Positions 45,901 through 58,721 are shown, counted from the stretch's first letter. The stretch is 64,000 bases of DNA from Odiellus spinosus (GCA_963920705.1 OY987228.1:20282565-20346564), one strand, 5' to 3'. Notes: generated by a model not told the origin, from the sequence alone. Numbers and translations are program-made.

Positions 45901-46178
45901 CGCTTGCGCAGTTTCCCACTTGCGCATTTTCATTTGCGCAGTATCCATTTGCGCGGTTCCCATTTGCACAGTTTTCCATTTGCGCAATTTTCCATTTGCG
46001 CAGTTTGCCATTCTAGCTGTCCACAAGAGGGACAGGCTAGTTCGTGTGATTAACTAACTTAACCCTAACGTAACCTGCAAATGAACACTGCGCAAATGGA
46101 AACTGCGGAAATGGAAACCCGCGCAAATGAAAAACTGCGCAAAAGCAAATGCGCTTGTGTTAACTGCGCAATTGGAAC
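45901..46178. repeat. Mirrored CATTTGCGCAGTTTTC minisatellite
   Basis: The left block (45901-46011) has about seven 15-16 bp units of CATTTGCGCAGTTTTC with small changes. After about 65 bp of unrelated sequence, the block at about 46076-46178 carries the same unit in inverted orientation (AACTGCGCAAATGGA). The frame at 45875-46057 translates the units as FICAV/SICAV/PICTV repeats; its repetitive origin makes it an unlikely gene. Confidence 0.85.
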
Positions 46179-47390
46179 CTTACCATTTATACTATCCTCC
46201 CCTTCTTGTTTTAAAACACTTATATTTCGTAAACGGAGAAATTCTTGAAGGTAACAAAATTTTGCTTAGTATAAAATACGAAAAATGAAATAATACGGAA
46301 AAGAGTATGATTTTTCATATAGAAAAAGGCTTAATATAGATACTATACACTGGAGAGAGTAAACAAACACCCGAAAAAATATACTGACATACACTCTGCC
46401 TTTTATACGATTTTAAAATAAAACTGTTTAGGATGATTCTCTCTATTTGCACTTTTTTTTATTCAAAAATATTTCCCCGGAAAAAGAGTGATACGTATAT
46501 AATCCTTGAAATAGTTTAAAAGCAAATATTTACCCGGCGAATATTTTAACGCGTTTTGGGGCAACGGATTGTTGAGCTTAGGAGCAACGAAGCGAGGAGA
46601 AAGCCTCATGAATATTACATGGAAAAGCCAATGATTTAAACTACGTATAAGCAAAGGTCTCGCTCGCTCCTAGCTGGTTTAATTATTTACTTCCCCTGGA
46701 AAAGCGTCGTTTCTCTTCCACGCGCGCTACTCTTCCTCATCTCCCGATCTTCTCTCGAAGCTTCCGACTTCTCTCGGTTCAAACCAAAATCAATTATTAA
46801 GCGCTCACCATTCAGAATTAATTAAAGGGAATCATTGAAAATGCTAAATCCGTAATAGCGTTAAAACGCTTCGCGCTTTCGCCGCGAGCAAACGTCACCT
46901 TTTTCTTTTTATTTAAATTTATTTACTTTTCAAAATAAATAATAAAAATATCCTAACCAAAAACTCATTCAAGAGTCTGTTTTCGCTTTCTTAGTCGGTA
47001 CCATTTGATTTTTTCCCGGAGGCTGATTTTCTAAGGTACTTAAGCTAGGGGTTGTAGTATCGCGCTAAAAGTAATCGAATTTACTTAACTATTTAAATAC
47101 TTTTATAAATTCTTAACAAGTACACCCCATATTCTTAGGTTCATAAATGAGTTCTTGTCCTAAATTTTGATCTCTTGTAAAAAAGCTTTTTAAAATCTAA
47201 AGATTTACATATTTAGTATTTTTTTTATTTTTTTTTATTTAAGGTAAGAGATGATGACGTAATTTCAATACGCTCCTATAGAATAGCAAAAGAATTTGGC
47301 TTGTCCAATGATGAAACATCGTCTAATTTGGTCCAAAAGTCCCACTTTTTTTCTTTCACTTGATCTATAAGCCAATTTATTTCCTTATTC
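46179..47390. other. No gene recognised
   Basis: AT-rich spacer with a TTTTTTATTTTTTTTTAT-type run near 47220. Nothing supported. Confidence 0.5.
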
Positions 47391-47486
47391 AATGGGAGCA
47401 CATTGAAATGAAAAGTAAAATCGACGTCACACTATATGTAGAAACATTCAATTTCCACGCGTTTAAATTTGACAAAGGCCGAACTG
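47391..47486 (+). mobile_element. Foldback family F fragment (right half)
   Basis: Matches 23022-23149 from GGGAGCACATTGAAATGAAA through GACGTCAC to TTGACAAAGGCCGAACTG, with an internal deletion of about 30 bp. No left half is seen upstream. Confidence 0.6.
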
Positions 47487-47523
47487 AATGTAAAGAGTAT
47501 TCTGAATTTTACATGTATATATA

Positions 47524-47858
47524 CAGAAGCCGATGAAACCCTCCTTTGAAGTCTATTACTCCCGGGTCTTGTCTACCCCTCTCTGTATGGGTTATTCTCA
47601 AAAGGCGCGATTCGTACGCCTCCTAACGGTAGATATATTTGGAGCGGGAGTTCGTCGAGCGAATATCTCTAGCAGCCTTGGAGTTCCTCAAAAAAAACGG
47701 CGTCGTTTGTGGAGAGAGAGAATTTCCAATTTTCCGTAGACAGGGGGGTATGAAGTAGGACCCCTCCGATCTCGTAAAATTGTGAATTTTACCCATACAG
47801 AGAGGAGCTCTATATCGAACGAGTAGTAGACTTCAAAGGAGGGTTTCATCTACTTCTG
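47524..47858 (+). mobile_element. MITE family A, copy 7 (335 bp, variant right end)
   Basis: Flanked by ATATATA (47517-47523) and ATATATG (47859-47865), a 7 bp duplication with one mismatch in AT-rich DNA. The right end reads CATCTACTTCTG instead of CATCGGCTTCTG, the same variant as copy 4, and has ATATCGAAC followed by a short deletion. Same orientation as copy 1. Confidence 0.92.
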
Positions 47859-47865
47859 ATATATG

Positions 47866-50800
47866 TAATATTTCATATTTTCGTACGTTAAAGTTATGAT
47901 ACGATACGCGTAGGCATATATAATTGTATAAAACGGTTTTGAGAACTCTCTCCGTCTAGAAAAGGTTTCAAAATTGACTATATATAAGAGATATATTCGA
48001 TATAGAAAAGCTTTTACACCACCTAGAGCTTCAGGAAAATAGTACTAGGTTTTACGATACAGACAGGTAAAGAAAAAAATTCGCAGGTGGAAAGATTCAC
48101 AGATAAAATGACACAAAAGACTCTCCCATTCGCGGTTAGAGGGATTTAAACACCCTATAGTTTTCCTTGATGTCAATAGAAAGATATAGAACCTATATTT
48201 CGCGGTGGCAAGTTTCATCAAAAAAAATATATATATATATTTCCTATCTAAAATAATACCACGAGTATATAACTGACCCGTAAATAAGTTTGATAGGACT
48301 TATAATGAGAGATCATAAAAAAGGGACTTCGATCAAACGGATCGAAATCTACGGAAAAATACGTGTTTTTTTAATTTGCTACTATTGGTATCATTATGTT
48401 TTAGTATTTAATTGATGATGGTTTTCTAAATAGTAAATTTTAACTAGTAAGAGTGTGAGATCTCTTTTCATCGATTTTTAGGGTTAAATATTGATATTTC
48501 GAACTAACACATATATGGAGATTTGTTTGACATAACTTGGTCTAACTAAATTAAGAAGAATTGGCCATTTTGAAAACGGATTTCATCGTCCCTTTAAAGG
48601 CGCGTAAGTGAAAAATAAGGCTATTTTAATGTATAATCCTTATTAAGAATATTTTCTTTATCGCGTGACTAGAATAAAAATCAGCAATATACTGGAAACT
48701 GAAGGATAATTTTGAACTTTGAACTATTATAACTAATTTTAACACGTTTTTATAACGTTAAAACTGCGGAAAACGAAATGGGGCAACTTCTAATTCTTCT
48801 ACTGGTTCCGAAAAATTTACTCTACCGTGATATTGAACTTCATTCTTTCTTCAAAAATATAAAGATTCGATAGAAAAGAGAACTCCATCTCGGAAATAAA
48901 TACGCGAAGATCGAGACAGCCTACAGCAAAAACTAGAGAAAAAGGGAGTTTAGTCGTCAATTTTCTCTGCTCATTTATATTCATTTTTGCGCGTGGGAAA
49001 AAATGAAAGTATATAAGAAAGCAAAAAACGAAAGAGAATAAAAAAAATGTGATCTGTTTTGGAAAGGAGAGTAAGGCGAGTTACTAGCCGCGCAGCTCCT
49101 AAGATAAATTTCGTAGCATTGCCTCGAAGCTAGCCATAGCTCACGTGACGGGGCGTTCGAACACGTTTCACGTGTCAAGCCCAGCCGAATTTTCGGACTG
49201 TCAACAAACGCCAAAACGAAAAAATGACTTCGGGCAAAAGAAAGAATGAAAAAAGTTTCCCCTATAGATTTTTCTCTACAATAAAATGTATATACACGTC
49301 CCTACAAATAGAAGAGGTCTTCCCGGTAAAAACTATAAGTAGGGCCAACTTTAACTGTATCTGACAATATCCGCCGTATTTTCAACCACAACTCTAATAT
49401 TTAAAAAAACGTTTCCTATCAATAAATAAAAGAAATATTACTGTTACGTAAATATTTGACCCCTGCTGTTTACACCGTTTGTGAAACGTCATCACGTCGA
49501 CAAAATTCATTACACAACTTTCCAAATTTAGAAATTTCATCCCATTTCACCCTTTTTCTTCAAAATTACAATTAAACCATAGAGTAATAAATATTCATAC
49601 CACTTAAAAATAGGTCAATTAAAATTAGGTACCGGCTGGTAGAGACGCTAAACTACTTGTCGTTAAAAATCCCCCTCCCCTCTCAAAATAAGTTCACGAC
49701 ATAGAGGAAAAGTTTTAAGAAAAGGAAATTATTAAACCCCGAAGCTCGCTTTTTCTCGACGGTTTATCTAAATTTCCCTAAAATAAAATTTAAAACTGCA
49801 TTTAGTTTTTACCCTGGTTTTCAAATTTTTGGGGGGGGGGGGGGGAAGGGGGCGTGATATTAAGGCAAACTAAACTAAGCGGAGGGAAAAAAATAAAAAC
49901 TAAACATAAAGGTTTGAGCCGAAAGACATATTACGCTCCAAAGAAGATGAGAAAAAAAAAAAACGAAAAAAAAAAAAATTCAGCGTTAGAAGAAAATCGC
50001 GCGCCAGCTGTATGCTTCATTTGCATCGAGAGACATTAAACCCAGATCCGCTCCATCGTTCCTTGGAAGAGCCTCGTTAGGCTCTTTTACCCCCTTTAAC
50101 TTAAACTATCCTCCAACTCTCCAACCAAAGTATTCAGTAAGTACGAAGTTAGTATTCTAAGAAATCAAATCAATTATAAGCTTACAACGAGACCAATGAA
50201 AACCCAAAACGAATCTGACCTTTCACTCGGTACGATTTGGAAAACAAATGATCTATTTTATATTCTACGTAATTTAATATTAAGTGTTACTCCGCTATAA
50301 TAATAAGTCAATAGTACCTTTTCCGACTGCAATTTGAAGTATTATACAACGGTTCTTTCCTCTTTAAGAGAGAAAGTTTCAGTGAGAGAGAGAGAGAGAG
50401 TGGTATCAGGGTTTTGGCACTAACTTTTCATACTCCGGAATAATCTCTCTTCCACGCAGAACGACGAGAGATTGCGCAACGGAATTCGCGCGGTAATGAT
50501 TATTAGGGGAGGCCAAAACCACCAAAACACACCCGGAGCTCTCCCAACATCAGGACCCAAAAGATTCTCTAGAGGCTAAAGCTTCGAATAACGTATACAC
50601 CACCCCTTTTGGAGCTTTTATTATCTAAAACCGTACGTGCCCTAGCCATTATGGTCGAGTTTCTAAAACAACAGCGGCTCTCGCGGTCTCGACTTTCATA
50701 TTTAAATTACGTCTAATTTAACCTTCCAAAACTCTTAACATCGAGCGCCCTTTCCCTTATCGCGAGCCTTAACTCTTTCCCGAGCGAGGAAAATGGTGAT

Positions 50801-52400
50801 GAAGACCATTTCAACCAAGTTTTTTCATTGAAATTTATCAGAGGATGGAAGGAGAGTACATGGGGGGATTGCACGACGAAACAGAAGGGTCGACGCTTAA
50901 GTATAAATTATTAAATTTGATGATAGTTCAAAGAAAATGAACGATTATAAGGAGGAGAGCTTGTTCATAACGAAAACTACTGCCCCTAATTCAACTCGAG
51001 GAAACTAACCTGTTTTTTATGCTTTAAAGACGTTATATTAATATTAACAATGAAAGTGTATTACCCGATTTGCAAAAATTTGAAACGATCACGAATTTAA
51101 TCTCTGACCTTTTTTCTCTCTCTCTCTTTTTTACCACCAGGCGCATGGTAGGGTTGAATAGAAAAGGTTGATATACCCAGCACAAATGTCAGCACGCTTA
51201 GCGCATGCGTAAATTTCAGTTATAGATAGAAATTATGCAATCGTTATATATTTTCCACACTATCTCGTTTAGGTCTAATATGCCGGAGCGTTAGGGTGAT
51301 GGAATATAGGCTTAGTGTATTATTATAGCACCTATATACTTAATTCTGAATATAAAACCATTCTTGGTGGAGCATGGAACAAAAAAAACATTTAAGCCAT
51401 AAAGCGGCTGTGCCGGCAATAAATTGTTGGAATGACGTGTCTCGACGAAAATTCGTAATAAGGGTCCCATATAACCCCACCAAGCCCGCTAGCCTTTGAA
51501 ACATTTAAAGAGCTTTCTCCTAGATTTGTATTTCACTAGCTGGCTCTCTCTCGCTCACCGGGGGTCGCCTAACATTCAATTTACATTTTGGGGTGAGTGG
51601 AGTTGGGTGTCACGGGCCGCTATAGAGTATATTTGCGGGGCGCGAGCAAAAAAAATGCTTTATGCCATTCACGGTCGTCGTCTCCGGGAAAAAGAGGTTG
51701 CTTCACCCGCATAGTAAGTAGGTAGTCCATCTAGGAAATGCATTTATAGCGACGAATCAACTTTTTGGATAGATTTATATCTAAAAACTTTTATTTTTCT
51801 TTTCTATAGGAGACCTGGCCTGGAACTTCTTCAAGCTTACGAAACAAGTTCGACGAGTATTCGTCGCGATTCAAAAATAATACGAGGTAGTTAATAAAAC
51901 AGTCTAACGTATATAAACCCTAATTCTTTATATAAACAGCGGATAGATTCGACAAGATTAAGGATACGAGCGCAACGCGCTTAGAATACAAATTAGGGTT
52001 ATACCGCGTAGATAAAAATAAATCGGATAGCCCCGTCTAACTAAAAATAGTTCTAAAAACCGCCCTAATTAGAGGAGCAATTCAGACGTGCCTAATTGCA
52101 AAAGGTTCTATACCGAACCTTTTATAGTTAGGTACAAGACTTAAGTAGATAAATCTACAACGCGGGAAATACTTGAACTAAATAAAACTAACGTTTTCAA
52201 TCGATCTGGAACTGCCGAGAAGAAAATAAAGTCTAAAATAAATCATTATTAGAAACAAAATAATGTTGGAATTTCTCTATTTTTTAACAATAACGCTTAA
52301 TATAATTAAAAAAATATTACTGCGACTAATAGTCAACTCAAGGTAGAACTGAATTATATTATTAATTAAAAATAAACCTAATTTCTTAAAAAAAAAAAAT
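47866..52400. other. No gene recognised; poly-G and GA tracts
   Basis: Contains a 15-base G run at 49831-49845, a GA run at 50384-50400 and several poly-A tracts near 49950. Frames at 48981-49214 (minus) and 51496-51714 (plus) are not recognisable. A CATCGTCCCTTTAAAGG near 48585 is reminiscent of a TTAA element end but stands alone. Confidence 0.45.
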
Positions 52401-52486
52401 TAAAAGCGCCTGTAAAAGTGTCCCAGCCGTCGTACACCGAAGTTCAGAGAAAAGAGGCCATACAGGGGAAATCATAAACACAGTAC

Positions 52487-52767
52487 CAAGGAGGATCAGA
52501 GAAGGAGAGGAAATGTGGGGACGGCGCGGTTCCTACTGCGTCGGCCTAAACTCCCACTCTGGGAGAACGGGGGTAGAGACGTTTCGTGGTAAAATGTTGT
52601 CACGTGGGTAAAACGAATCCTTTATGAGACGCGCTAGCTAGCGACCACGTGACAACAGTTTACCTCGAGAATTTCCTATCCCCCCTTTCCACCCGAGTGG
52701 GAGGTTGGCTCTTCTCTCTCTAACTCAACGCAGCCCCACATTTCCTCTCCTTCTCTGATCCTCCTTG
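52487..52767. mobile_element. MITE family B, copy 1 (281 bp)
   Basis: Ends CAAGGAGGATCAGAGAAGGA and complement, flanked by a perfect 7 bp duplication ACAGTAC (52480-52486 and 52768-52774). An inner pair, GTTGTCACGTGG and CCACGTGACAAC with TTTACC/GGTAAA flanks, makes it largely foldback. No coding capacity. The CA...TG ends and 7 bp duplication agree with families A and C. Confidence 0.94.
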
Positions 52768-52774
52768 ACAGTAC

Positions 52775-53463
52775 CCAGTTCAAAAGGAGGAAATATTACA
52801 AAACCATAGGCAAGGATTCTGTATGTAAGAAAGGGCATTGGATTGCAGTGTGGAAAGACACTTCTTATATACATGACCCTTGCTATATAGGCTAAGACTT
52901 CAAGTTCATTTGGCTTTTAATAAAAGAGCGGAAAAACACATCCACGAAGTTTTAGAGTAGCATGTAACTATAGACCTATACGAATAGAAAAAAAAATATA
53001 TCATAGAGCTATAGATTAAAAATAAAATCACTCCCAGACCCAACACGAGCCCGAATCGTTTTGTACAATAGAAAGTCTGGGAGGGAATGAAAAAAAATCA
53101 TTGCGGGACTTGGGGAACTTTACGAATTTCGCATTAGATTGAGTGGCCATGATGTTAAATGCCAGTTCCACATACAGTCCTTTTTTTTGGAGCACAAAAT
53201 TGGTTTGAATATTCAGTACGTACAAATCTAGAGTACCTTTTATCTAGCTGCTCTCAGATATAAAAACTATAGTTAAGCGAAACTAGTGTTCAATAAGAGT
53301 TGGATGACTATTACTATATATGGTTTAATATCGTGTATTCAGGGGCATCAACTCTCGCTACTGTGTCAACACATGTTGAAAATAAGTATATTTGAAAGTA
53401 CAGAGAACTCAAATTGACTCCGAATGTAAAAAAAAAAAAAACATTCAAGAACCGAGAGAGATA
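52775..53463. other. No gene recognised
   Basis: Spacer between the two family B MITEs. The frame 53028-53225 (minus) is unrecognised. Confidence 0.5.
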
Positions 53464-53470
53464 CTAGAGA

Positions 53471-53760
53471 CAAGAAGGATCAGACAAGGAGAGGAAAAGT
53501 GGGGACGGCGCAGTTCCTACTGCGTCGGCCTAAACTCCCACTCTGGGAGAACGGGGGTAGAGATGTTTCGTGGTAAAATGTTGTCACGTGGGTAAAACGG
53601 ATCCTTTATCAGCTTCGTAGTAGCCAACGACGCAAGTGACCACGTGACAAAAGTTTACCTCGAGAATTTCCTATCCCCTTTCCACCCGAGTGGGAGGTTG
53701 GCTCTTCTCTCTCTAACTCAACGCAGCCCTACTTTTCCTCTCCTTGTCTGATCCTTCTTG
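53471..53760. mobile_element. MITE family B, copy 2 (290 bp)
   Basis: Ends CAAGAAGGATCAGACAAGGA and complement, flanked by a perfect 7 bp duplication CTAGAGA (53464-53470 and 53761-53767). Same orientation as copy 1. The body is nearly identical outside the centre, where copy 1 has GAGACGCGCTAGCTAGCG and copy 2 an unrelated, longer segment. The frame 53392-53595 lies partly inside and is not a gene. Confidence 0.94.
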
Positions 53761-53767
53761 CTAGAGA

Positions 53768-56700
53768 GGAGGTAAAGAAATTGAGGATTTCTACCCAGTC
53801 AAGGCTTTCACACAATCCAACTCGTCCAGTGGAAAAAAAATATAGAAAGTAAAGTAGGCAGAATTGCAAAGCGAGAGGAGGGAGGAAAAAGTCGGAGCAA
53901 AATAAAAAAAGAAGTCTTTCCGCAAACGTTTCGCTGCCTATACTGAAATGAGTGAATTTATGGCGGAAGATTCCACGGGATGAAAGGGAGATATGGCTCG
54001 CGAGGGGGTAGCTTTGGAGCTTTGGAAAATGTAGCGATTCGACGGTATTCGAAGGAGATGAACTGTGTCATTCGCGTAAGCTCAGTTCCGAGCGGCAAAA
54101 CTGCGCAAAGGGGTCGAACCTAAAAGATGGCGCGCGTATACTATAAATTATGAAGAACCTAATATATTAAAGTCGAGCGATGTTCCATCATTTGTGATTT
54201 AAACGAAATTTAAATGTATACGAAACATTAAAAAGCATAGCAAGCACCAAAATACGCACGAAACCATCGAAAGAACATTCAATTTTACCGAACTAATAAT
54301 TAAAAAACACTTATCCAAGGAAGCATATCCATTGAAAAGTATTTGAAGCAAAAAAGTTATAATTACAAAGGTTGCGTTCACTTTTATGAATTTGGCTCTT
54401 AATTGGCAGAGTGCGCAAATCCTGGCTCATTAATATTTGAACTAAATCAATAAATATTGGAGTTAATTGAAAACACGAAAATTAAATTTATATAAACAAT
54501 GTTTTTGGTTTAGGTTAGAGTGAATTTTACAATTTAATAGCAAATATATAAGATCGGTTGTTTAAACATATATAACGCTATTTTGAGAACACAGACGATA
54601 AGACTCTGCCGCCCTTTATAGCCATTCCCTTTTGGCAATACGTATCGAATTATTTATTGGCATAGCGCGGGTGTGCGTTGTATATATAGATTTATACAGA
54701 GAAAAGGAAAGAGGGGTGTTATATAGAGTAGTTATATAAACGAGGGTGACAATGTTACTTTAGTTTTCTTCGCGTACGAAGTTAGGGTCGTCTCCTATTC
54801 TCTTTATTAGTAACCAAATCACGGATATAAAGAGAAGAAGGTTAATAAAGTATATTGAAAATTCCAACTGACATTACGACAATTCCCCAAAAGTTCCGCT
54901 ATACGCGTCTGTAGTAGATTTCATCTAGAGTTGACAACACGCGTAAAGCTACCTCCAAGTCAAAAAATACTTCGTATATAACGGGGTAACTTAAATTTGA
55001 GCGTTCTGCCAACTCAAGGCGTAATTGACTATAGTTTCCCCCCTTCTCTTACGCGTATAAAGATCAATCTAGACAACTGATAACCCCCCATTTTCTCTTA
55101 TCACCGATAGAAATTGCCAAGCTTAAATAAAGGCACGCGTCAAAGATACAAAGATTGCGACAAAATAAAAACTCAAAGAAGAAGAAATATCTTGGGTATA
55201 TATTTTACTATGTACAAGAACAGTTTGCAAAATATCCAAAAGATGGACCCTACAAGACGCGAGCTAAAGCCTCAAAAGACCTAAAAATAGTTTCAGCAAA
55301 CTTATTCTTAAGAAAAAGTTTTCTATAACTATATAGAAATACTTATGAGGTTTAATATTGCGTATAAATCCGCACAAACTTTCCCTACATTGCAAATCCC
55401 CGTTGAAACAAAGTATATAGAGATATAGAAACAAGTAACGAAAAATTGGCAACCGTTGTTTCGAAGTAAAGTTTCATTCCCATCTTCTCGGAAAAATCGA
55501 AGTATACATTTTGTCGAAAAGATTTGAAGCCGACTAGGGAAAAAAAAAAAAAACCCAAGATCGATATATCCCATCCCCCTCCCGCGGCAAACTTTTCTAA
55601 TCTAGTTTGCATGTAAGCCCAAAGAGGCTGGCTGTTGTATTTCACAACCTAGCAAACGTTTTCCACATCATAGCAACCTCTTTATTTTTCCTTTTGGAGT
55701 TTTAGAGATGGCTATGGCTCCCACTAGACCGTTTCTTTTTTTAGGCGTAAAAAACTTCGTCGTCCAAAAAATGGCCCACCTTTTTGTTTAGGGCGATATT
55801 GTTGGAATAATTTTAAATTTACAGTACGTATAAACCTAGGCACCCAACGATTTCAAAGCTTTATCGCGAACGAGATAAAGGTAGCCTTAGAAATTTTCAA
55901 GCGTTGACATTTCAAGTTGATTACGATTGTAGAGCTAGTATCATGTTAAAATTGGAGTAGGTATAAACTATATATTTCCGGCTATTTCTAAGCAACCAAG
56001 ATTAAATGGAAAAAACGTATACCCTAGTACAATCCGTGCTCTAAACTTTAATTTATTCGAAACATAGATTTTTGTTTTTTTTGTTCTTCGGTGTGAGAAA
56101 ATAGACTCGGCAATTGGAAAATCGAGATAACACTATTTTTAAAGGAGGTTGTATACGTCTTTGGCGTAGAAAAAAAAAGTTAAATAGTCTCTAAGGGAAA
56201 GAAAGGAGTTAACAGCAGAACCATCTAGAGAAATAAAGAGTATACCAAGAGTTTTTTATACTAGGAATACTTGACTCCATATTATTTTTATTATTATTAT
56301 TATTGTTATTATTATTATGGTCCTCAGACTTATATTCCAGCCCAAACCATATAGCGATTCCCGAGGTTATGTCGGTCAAAATATGAAGGCAAGACCTCGT
56401 AATTGTCTAGAAACATATTCTAAGTGTAAATGGGAAATATAGAATTTGCATAACCGCGAACTATATTCAGTAACGACAAATACTGCACCCATCCACCCCC
56501 AATTAGATATCCTATAGGCCCTTTCATATAAATTCTTAGTTATATTAGTAAGGTATATCCCGAAGTTCAAATAATTTATAAACATGATTCAGGGTGGAAA
56601 CGACTTGTAGAAGAAAAGTGTTTCATTCCTAGCTTTTATAGAAAATACAATTATCGTAAACGTCCAATCAGTTGCGTCTCATCTAAAAAAAAATTAAAGG

Positions 56701-58717
56701 TTCTAGAAGATGGAATTTTTTTGTTTTTCCTAAATATAGGAAGTGGGTCAAAAATGATCAAATTCTAACATTTTTCTTTGCATTTTTCAGTATATATTTT
56801 ACAGCTTTCCTCGCTCTTACGTATAAAAAAAACGGAATGGAACAAATTTTGCAAATTCGGTTCGAATTCGATCGAGATTTAAAAACTCGAAGTCGGTCAG
56901 GCGAAATGTTAGGTCCTAAAAATAAAGGGCTGAAAATGTTCTCGGAACGAAAAACAGCCAACAGTCGGGAAAAATAGTGAAGCCGGCTTCGGTATAAGTC
57001 TCTACATTTACAATGGAAGGATCTAAAAATCCGATTATAGATAAACGGAGAACTGTAAGAGAGGGAGAGAAAGAGAGAAATAGATAGAGTGGAAACTAAG
57101 ATAGCGAAATAAGGGGGTAGAAGGTGAGAAAAATCTGTATTAAATTCGGCTTCGCTGAGACAGCACGTTCGCTCCATTAGGTTCGGCTCCGAGACATTAA
57201 CGGCTAAATCGCCTTGATAGATCGCCAGATTTATTCTTTCGCCCTGGGATGGGGAGAGGAAGACGGGCCAAAGGGGGTAGAAGTATCACCCTTCTCTTCC
57301 TGAAGAAAAAAAAAAGGAAAAAAAAAAAAACTCTCCGCACTGCGCGAGTCTTGGAAAAGTATAGTCGCCATTAAAGCTTTTTGTTACGTTATAAGGAAAA
57401 AGAACAAAAAAAAAGGAATAGGAGATGGGAGAGAGAGAGAGAGAAAGAAATTGCGCTCACTAGCTCCCTTCTCCGTTTGGTAGCTCATTACGACCAGGGG
57501 CGAAATAGATTCTTTTCCACCCTACTTTCGAGTCAACTCCTGATTTCGTTACGATAGTCTCTTAGGTTCCGAAAAATCTACTACATCATTGTTTTCTAAG
57601 CACGGATGAAAAGGAAAGGCAAGGGTCGAAGGGGGGGGGGATTAATACACACCGGGCCACTCTAAAACGCTCGGCTATCGAAAACAATTTCTTACTCGAA
57701 GACTCGATCTATAATTTCGGGAAACTTAGAAATAATCGAGAGTTAAAAATCTCTCCAAGATAATAAGCCCTACTCTTTTTTGTTCTATTATAAGTCCGTT
57801 TCTTTCGAGACGAGTCCCAAAACGGATTACAGCGAACTCTAAGTGCCAGTTTCTGATTGGAGTCTTTACAAAATAAATCGGTTCGGATTGGTTAAAAAAG
57901 AATTTCGAACTTTTTAATAAAATTAGAACGACTTGGATGCACTGCACCCCCTAAAATATTTCAAAGACACCAAATCTGTTTCAATTGGGCGCCATGTTGG
58001 GCCAAATTCAAACGTACGCTGTACCCCCAATCGAAAAGTCTCTACGCGCCTGTAGATTACCCACAAATTGTTGATTTTACAATTGTTCAAATATATGTAA
58101 GATGTCAAAAACTCTAAAGAGCGGGTTTAATTTTGTTTAATAACTCATTCTATGATTCTTTCAGAAAAAATTAATTGACCAATTAACTGCTGACCTAATT
58201 TTAAACAAAGACAAAAAAATGATACCAGATGTTTATATCAACGATTAAGAGAGCGCCTAACCTTTCACACTCCCGAAAAAAATTTAAAACAAATACAAAT
58301 ATCTACTAGAAAGTTTAAGAAAAAATAGAGGGGACCGAAAAACAAACAAATTGTATAGATATGTGTTTTTTTGGTATATTCTCCATAGGTCCATAGGACA
58401 AACCCTTTTTCTATATCGCGAGTTCGCAACTGAGATTTGATTCTAAAAAGGGAAAAATAAATTTTGGCACTTATGCTAAAATGGAAAGAAAACTCCGCGA
58501 ACAAAATCTATATATATTTTTTCAGTAAAAATAAGGAAAGGCGAAGTCGTATTTGAAATTTTAAATTTCTTATAAGATTGAAAAAGAAAGAAATGAAGCG
58601 ATTCTTTTTCTTATTTTTTTTTTTTTTTTTTCAAATAGAAAATGAATATATAATAAATACGAGTAACGTTTTTTATGAATAAAAAAATTATCGAAATTAA
58701 TTTTAATCTTAACTTTA
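53768..58717. other. Five kb without a recognisable gene
   Basis: AT-rich spacer with an ATT trinucleotide tract (56281-56318), poly-A near 57309-57330, a GA run near 57430-57443, a G run at 57631-57640 and poly-T near 58614-58630. The minus frame 56758-57177 (139 codons, ATG start) is the longest outside the transposon. It is Ser/Leu/Phe/Arg-rich with no domain I recognise and overlaps a purine-rich tract, so I do not call it. Confidence 0.45.
56281..56318. repeat. (ATT)n microsatellite
   Basis: Imperfect ATT trinucleotide repeat of about 12 units with a TTTTT and a G interruption. Confidence 0.95.
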
Positions 58718-58721
58718 TTAA

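Noticed and set aside
56758-57177. 139-codon minus-strand frame with an ATG
   Set aside because: The translation is rich in Ser, Leu, Phe and Arg and overlaps a GA-rich tract. It shows no domain, and an isolated frame of this size is plausible by chance.
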